Shown: positions 15,011 through 17,357 of the stretch, in pieces
How the letters are laid out: the number at the start of each line of letters is the position of its first letter
Numbering within the stretch: position 1 is the stretch's first letter
Source: Tateyamaria sp.
Lineage (GTDB): Bacteria > Pseudomonadota > Alphaproteobacteria > Rhodobacterales > Rhodobacteraceae
Length of the DNA stretch: 17,357 bases
Assembly (NCBI GenBank): GCA_018668195.1
Contig: JABITU010000277.1
Span: forward strand, 1 to 17,357
Direction: 5' to 3'
Notes under the pieces: generated by a model
What the model was told of the DNA's origin: nothing
Databases searched by the model: none
The model's input: the letters and a program-made list of their open reading frames with translations, nothing else
Translations under genes and position numbers: made by a program

Positions 15011-16840
15011 ATGGAACAGGATTTTTCCCAAAAAATACGGTCTCACATCGCTGCATTTGCTGTGATTCTGTGTGGATTGTTTTTTGCTGCGACAGCACCA
15101 CAAGCAGAGCCAAGTCATGGCATAGCTATGTATGGCGCGCCGCAGCTGCCACCAGATTTTGTGTCCTTACCATATGCGAATCCCCAAGCGCCGAAAGGTG
15201 GATCCATAAAACTTGCGAACACTGGCAGCTATGATTCGCTCAACCCTTTTATCAAGAAAGGCAATGTCCCCTGGCAGTTGCGCTTTTTGACCCATGAAAG
15301 CCTGATGGGCCGAAACCGAAACGAGCCGTTTGCGCTTTATGGGTTGCTCGCCGAATCGATTGAGGTGCCAGATGACCGATCATGGGTCGCCTTTACCCTG
15401 CGGCCAGAGGCAAAATTCTCTGATAGCAGCCCTGTCACGATAGACGATGTTATCTGGTCTTATGAAACGCTAGGCACCAATGGGCATGGCCGCTACGCCA
15501 GTCTATGGCGCCAAATAGAGACCATCGAACAAACCGGACCCCGGAGCCTAAAGATCAGTTTCAATGCTGGAAATCGTGAGCTTGCCTTGCTGGCTGGCAT
15601 GCGCCCCGTGCTACAAAAAGTGCAATGGATCGGCATGGATATCGCAAAGGCCCAACTGGCAGACGTGCCCATCGGCTCTGGCCCCTATGTAGTCTCTGAC
15701 TATGAGGCCGCGCGCAGTGTTACGCTAGCACGCAATCCAGACTACTGGGGCAATGACCTGAATTTTCGCCAAGGAGCGTTTAACTTTGACCAGATCACTA
15801 TCGATTTTTATGGAGATGGGGACGTCGTATTTGAAGCGTTCAAGGCAGGCGAGGTATCGACAATACGCGAATTCAACGCAGACAGTTGGGCCAGCCGGTA
15901 CGATTTTCCGAGAGTTGCGAATGGCGATATTATAAAAACCGAGATTTACCACCAGAAGCCATCGGGCATCACAGGGTTCGTCATGAACACCCGCCGCGCG
16001 CCTTTTGACGATTGGCGTGTCCGTGAGGCTCTGATCACTGCGTTCAACTTTGAATATATTAACGATACTTTGACTGGGGGGGCGCAGCCGCGTATCACCT
16101 CATATTTCTCGAACTCGCAACTGGCGATGAAACCGGGACTTGCTAAAGGCCGGGTTGCTGAACTTCTTGAGCCCTTCAAAGACAATCTTCTGCCCGGCGT
16201 GATGCAGGGCTATGACCTTCCAAAATCCGACGGCACCTTGCGCAATCGACGCGGGCTGCGTCGATCACTGAAACTCATGGAACAGGCAGGATGGACAACA
16301 CAAAATGGCAAGCTGCGCAACGCAAATGGTACAGCCATGGCGTTTCGCATCCTGCTAGATCAAAGCAGCAGTCAGCATCGCGTTATTGCCGATCTTTACA
16401 TGCAAGCATTGACCAAAATGGGCATAGATGTTTCGGTTGATCTTGTAGACCGGGCGCAACACACCGCACGCACGGGGAATTATGATTTTGACATGGTCTA
16501 TTACCGCCGCGCGATGTCGCTCAGCCCCGGCAACGAACAAAAGTTCTATTGGGGATCTGAAGCCGCCGATCAGGACGGAACGCGCAACTTGATGGGCGCC
16601 AAGGAACCCGCGATTGACGCCATGATTACTGAAATGCTGACGGCCACCAGCCGCGAAGGTTCAATTGCCGCCACACGCGCGCTTGACCGGCTTTTGATCG
16701 CGGGGCGATACGTGGTGCCGTTCTGGCAATTTACAGCTGGCCGAATCGCGCATGTAAAACAAATGAAACATGCTGATCTGATCCCGATCTATGGGGATGG
16801 CCCCGATTATATGCCACAATTTTGGTGGTGGGAGGATTGA
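15011..16840 (+). CDS. Periplasmic peptide-binding protein, YejA-like (SBP family 5)
   Basis: A 609-residue extracellular solute-binding protein of family 5 that delivers oligopeptide-type substrates to an ABC importer. The signal peptide covers about residues 1-32 (MEQDFSQKIRSH, hydrophobic IAAFAVILCGLFFAATA, cleavage near PQA-EP). The mature start HGIAMYGAPQLPPDF...LPYANPQAPKGG is characteristic of the YejA branch (E. coli YejA is about 600 residues), linked to microcin C and peptide uptake. Other family blocks are YDSLNPF, LAESIEVPDDRSWVAFTLRP and GSGPYVV. I chose the ATG at 15011, with AGGG 11 bases upstream; the ATG at 14951 would put 20 extra residues before the signal peptide and lacks a ribosome binding site. 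The yejB/E/F permease and ATPase genes that usually follow are absent; an IS fragment lies downstream instead. Confidence 0.92.
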   Translation: MEQDFSQKIRSHIAAFAVILCGLFFAATAPQAEPSHGIAMYGAPQLPPDFVSLPYANPQAPKGGSIKLANTGSYDSLNPFIKKGNVPWQLRFLTHESLMGRNRNEPFALYGLLAESIEVPDDRSWVAFTLRPEAKFSDSSPVTIDDVIWSYETLGTNGHGRYASLWRQIETIEQTGPRSLKISFNAGNRELALLAGMRPVLQKVQWIGMDIAKAQLADVPIGSGPYVVSDYEAARSVTLARNPDYWGNDLNFRQGAFNFDQITIDFYGDGDVVFEAFKAGEVSTIREFNADSWASRYDFPRVANGDIIKTEIYHQKPSGITGFVMNTRRAPFDDWRVREALITAFNFEYINDTLTGGAQPRITSYFSNSQLAMKPGLAKGRVAELLEPFKDNLLPGVMQGYDLPKSDGTLRNRRGLRRSLKLMEQAGWTTQNGKLRNANGTAMAFRILLDQSSSQHRVIADLYMQALTKMGIDVSVDLVDRAQHTARTGNYDFDMVYYRRAMSLSPGNEQKFYWGSEAADQDGTRNLMGAKEPAIDAMITEMLTATSREGSIAATRALDRLLIAGRYVVPFWQFTAGRIAHVKQMKHADLIPIYGDGPDYMPQFWWWED

Positions 16841-17185
16841 GACTTAGATCGGAAAAATAGCGAAATTGGGCGAAAAATCAGGAATATATGAATGGTACAG
16901 CCACCTTGTATGAACCCTGCCTCGTTTTGAGTGTATTGAGGGCTGATCGGTTATGCATCCCATCTGCGAGGATGGATCATTTAAGCGCCTTTACCGGATG
17001 AATTGCCGGCGCAGTTTAAGCCGTTTTATTGAGGGAAGACTAAGCGGCGCGCGGCCGTAATGCGCTTTAAACTATCGCCGGCCACCGAGGAGGGTTGACC
17101 AGATAAACAAGTGCAATCCCCCCTACCGAAATTAAGTGGCTGGATAAGCAGAATTTTCTCGGCATGATGAACGAGGAGATTTTGA
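16841..17185. other. Non-coding gap between the binding-protein gene and IS orfA
   Basis: About 345 bases without a supportable gene. It contains an imperfect inverted repeat (17005-17082) and, from about 17112, the probable left end of the IS element with its short leader. No clear T-run terminator follows the YejA-like gene. All frames are interrupted by stops; nothing that resembles a permease gene start is present. Confidence 0.5.
17005..17082. repeat. Imperfect long inverted repeat
   Basis: GCCGGCGCAGTTTAAGCCG (17005-17023) and GCGCTTTAAACTATCGCCGGC (17062-17082) are inverted copies with single-base gaps; GCCGGCG and AGTTTAA match exactly. About 40 bases separate the arms. It could be a large RNA hairpin at the 3' end of the binding-protein transcript, a palindromic repeat or remains of a mobile-element end. 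Confidence 0.4.
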
Positions 17186-17357
17186 ATGAAGACAAGCAGA
17201 CACACTGCGGCTCAGATCATCGCGATCCTGCGGCAAGCAAAAGGCGGTGTGCCGGTGGCGCAGCTGTTCCGCGAGCATGGGATGAGTGACGCGTCGTTTT
17301 ACAAATAGTGGGCCAAGTATGGCGGCATGGATGCGTCGATGGTCCGCCGGATGAAGG
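17112..17357 (+). mobile_element. IS3-family insertion sequence, left part
   Basis: The element is identified by its orfA (17186 onwards). The probable left end is the TG at 17112, where TGCAATCCCCCCTACCG leads into AATTAAGTGG; a TG terminus with a C-rich stretch is usual for IS3-family ends. The precise boundary is a guess, because the right end, the second inverted repeat and the target duplication are outside the window. Confidence 0.55.
17186..17357 (+). pseudogene. IS3-family transposase OrfA, amber stop at codon 41
   Basis: The frame begins MKTSRHTAAQIIAILRQAK, with AGGAG (17174-17178) 7 bases before the ATG, and continues through VAQLFREHGMSDASFYK. A TAG (17306-17308) follows, and then the same frame goes on as WAKYGGMDASMVRRMK to the window end. 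This is the helix-turn-helix DNA-binding protein encoded by the first ORF of IS3-family elements. Relatives read FYKWRAKYGGMDASM, so the TAG replaces the conserved tryptophan and W stands where R is usual. Without suppression the product would be a 40-residue fragment, so the element is probably inactive. The orfB integrase part lies beyond the window. Confidence 0.85.

Overview
This window looks like chromosomal DNA of a marine alphaproteobacterium of the Rhodobacterales (roseobacter-type). The evidence is the protein families and their alphaproteobacterial variants: a long GyrA with a QKRGGKG box, an alphaproteobacterial CtaA, a HupE/UreJ_2 protein and a (R)-3-hydroxybutyrate dehydrogenase. 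Two copies of a CTCC-N4-GGAG-T(6-7) terminator with a GCAAGATGAAG tail also fit; I remember this type as abundant in that order. GC content is moderate by eye. Genus cannot be fixed from the window.

Layout. At 1-32 (minus) is the very start of a gene that reads like zwf. It diverges from a radical SAM gene of unknown substrate (269-1216, plus). A gene-poor stretch of about 670 bases follows, with a four-copy 9-bp tandem repeat and at most one doubtful small ORF. It leads into gyrA (1884-4622). gyrA converges on a minus-strand cluster that is transcribed trmJ > ctaA > M32 carboxypeptidase (8258 down to 4848); ctaA and the peptidase gene overlap by ATGA. A ThiE/TenI-fold gene (8403-9017, plus) diverges from trmJ. 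Next is a divergent pair whose start codons overlap on opposite strands: a HupE/UreJ-type membrane protein (minus) and a secreted DUF4198 protein (plus). This pair is the most plausible small 'system' here, possibly for nickel/cobalt or another metal. Then come psuK-psuG (pseudouridine catabolism, ATGA overlap) and a DUF502 membrane protein, which ends at two hairpins.

Right part. bdhA (minus, 14709-13924) belongs to polyhydroxybutyrate/ketone-body metabolism. Upstream of it, on the same strand, a short segment has a promoter-like pair, a 7-bp hairpin and a strong intrinsic terminator but no gene. This is either a small RNA or an attenuated bdhA leader. A YejA-like periplasmic peptide-binding protein (15011-16840, plus) follows without its permease genes. 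The window ends inside an IS3-family element whose orfA has an amber stop at codon 41.

Most of the window is ordinary core metabolism. The signals most worth a second look are the bdhA-upstream RNA candidate, the fully overlapping divergent starts at 10233-10236, the terminator-associated repeat and the uncharacterised radical SAM protein with extra C-terminal cysteines. No CRISPR array, tRNA, rRNA or prophage was seen.
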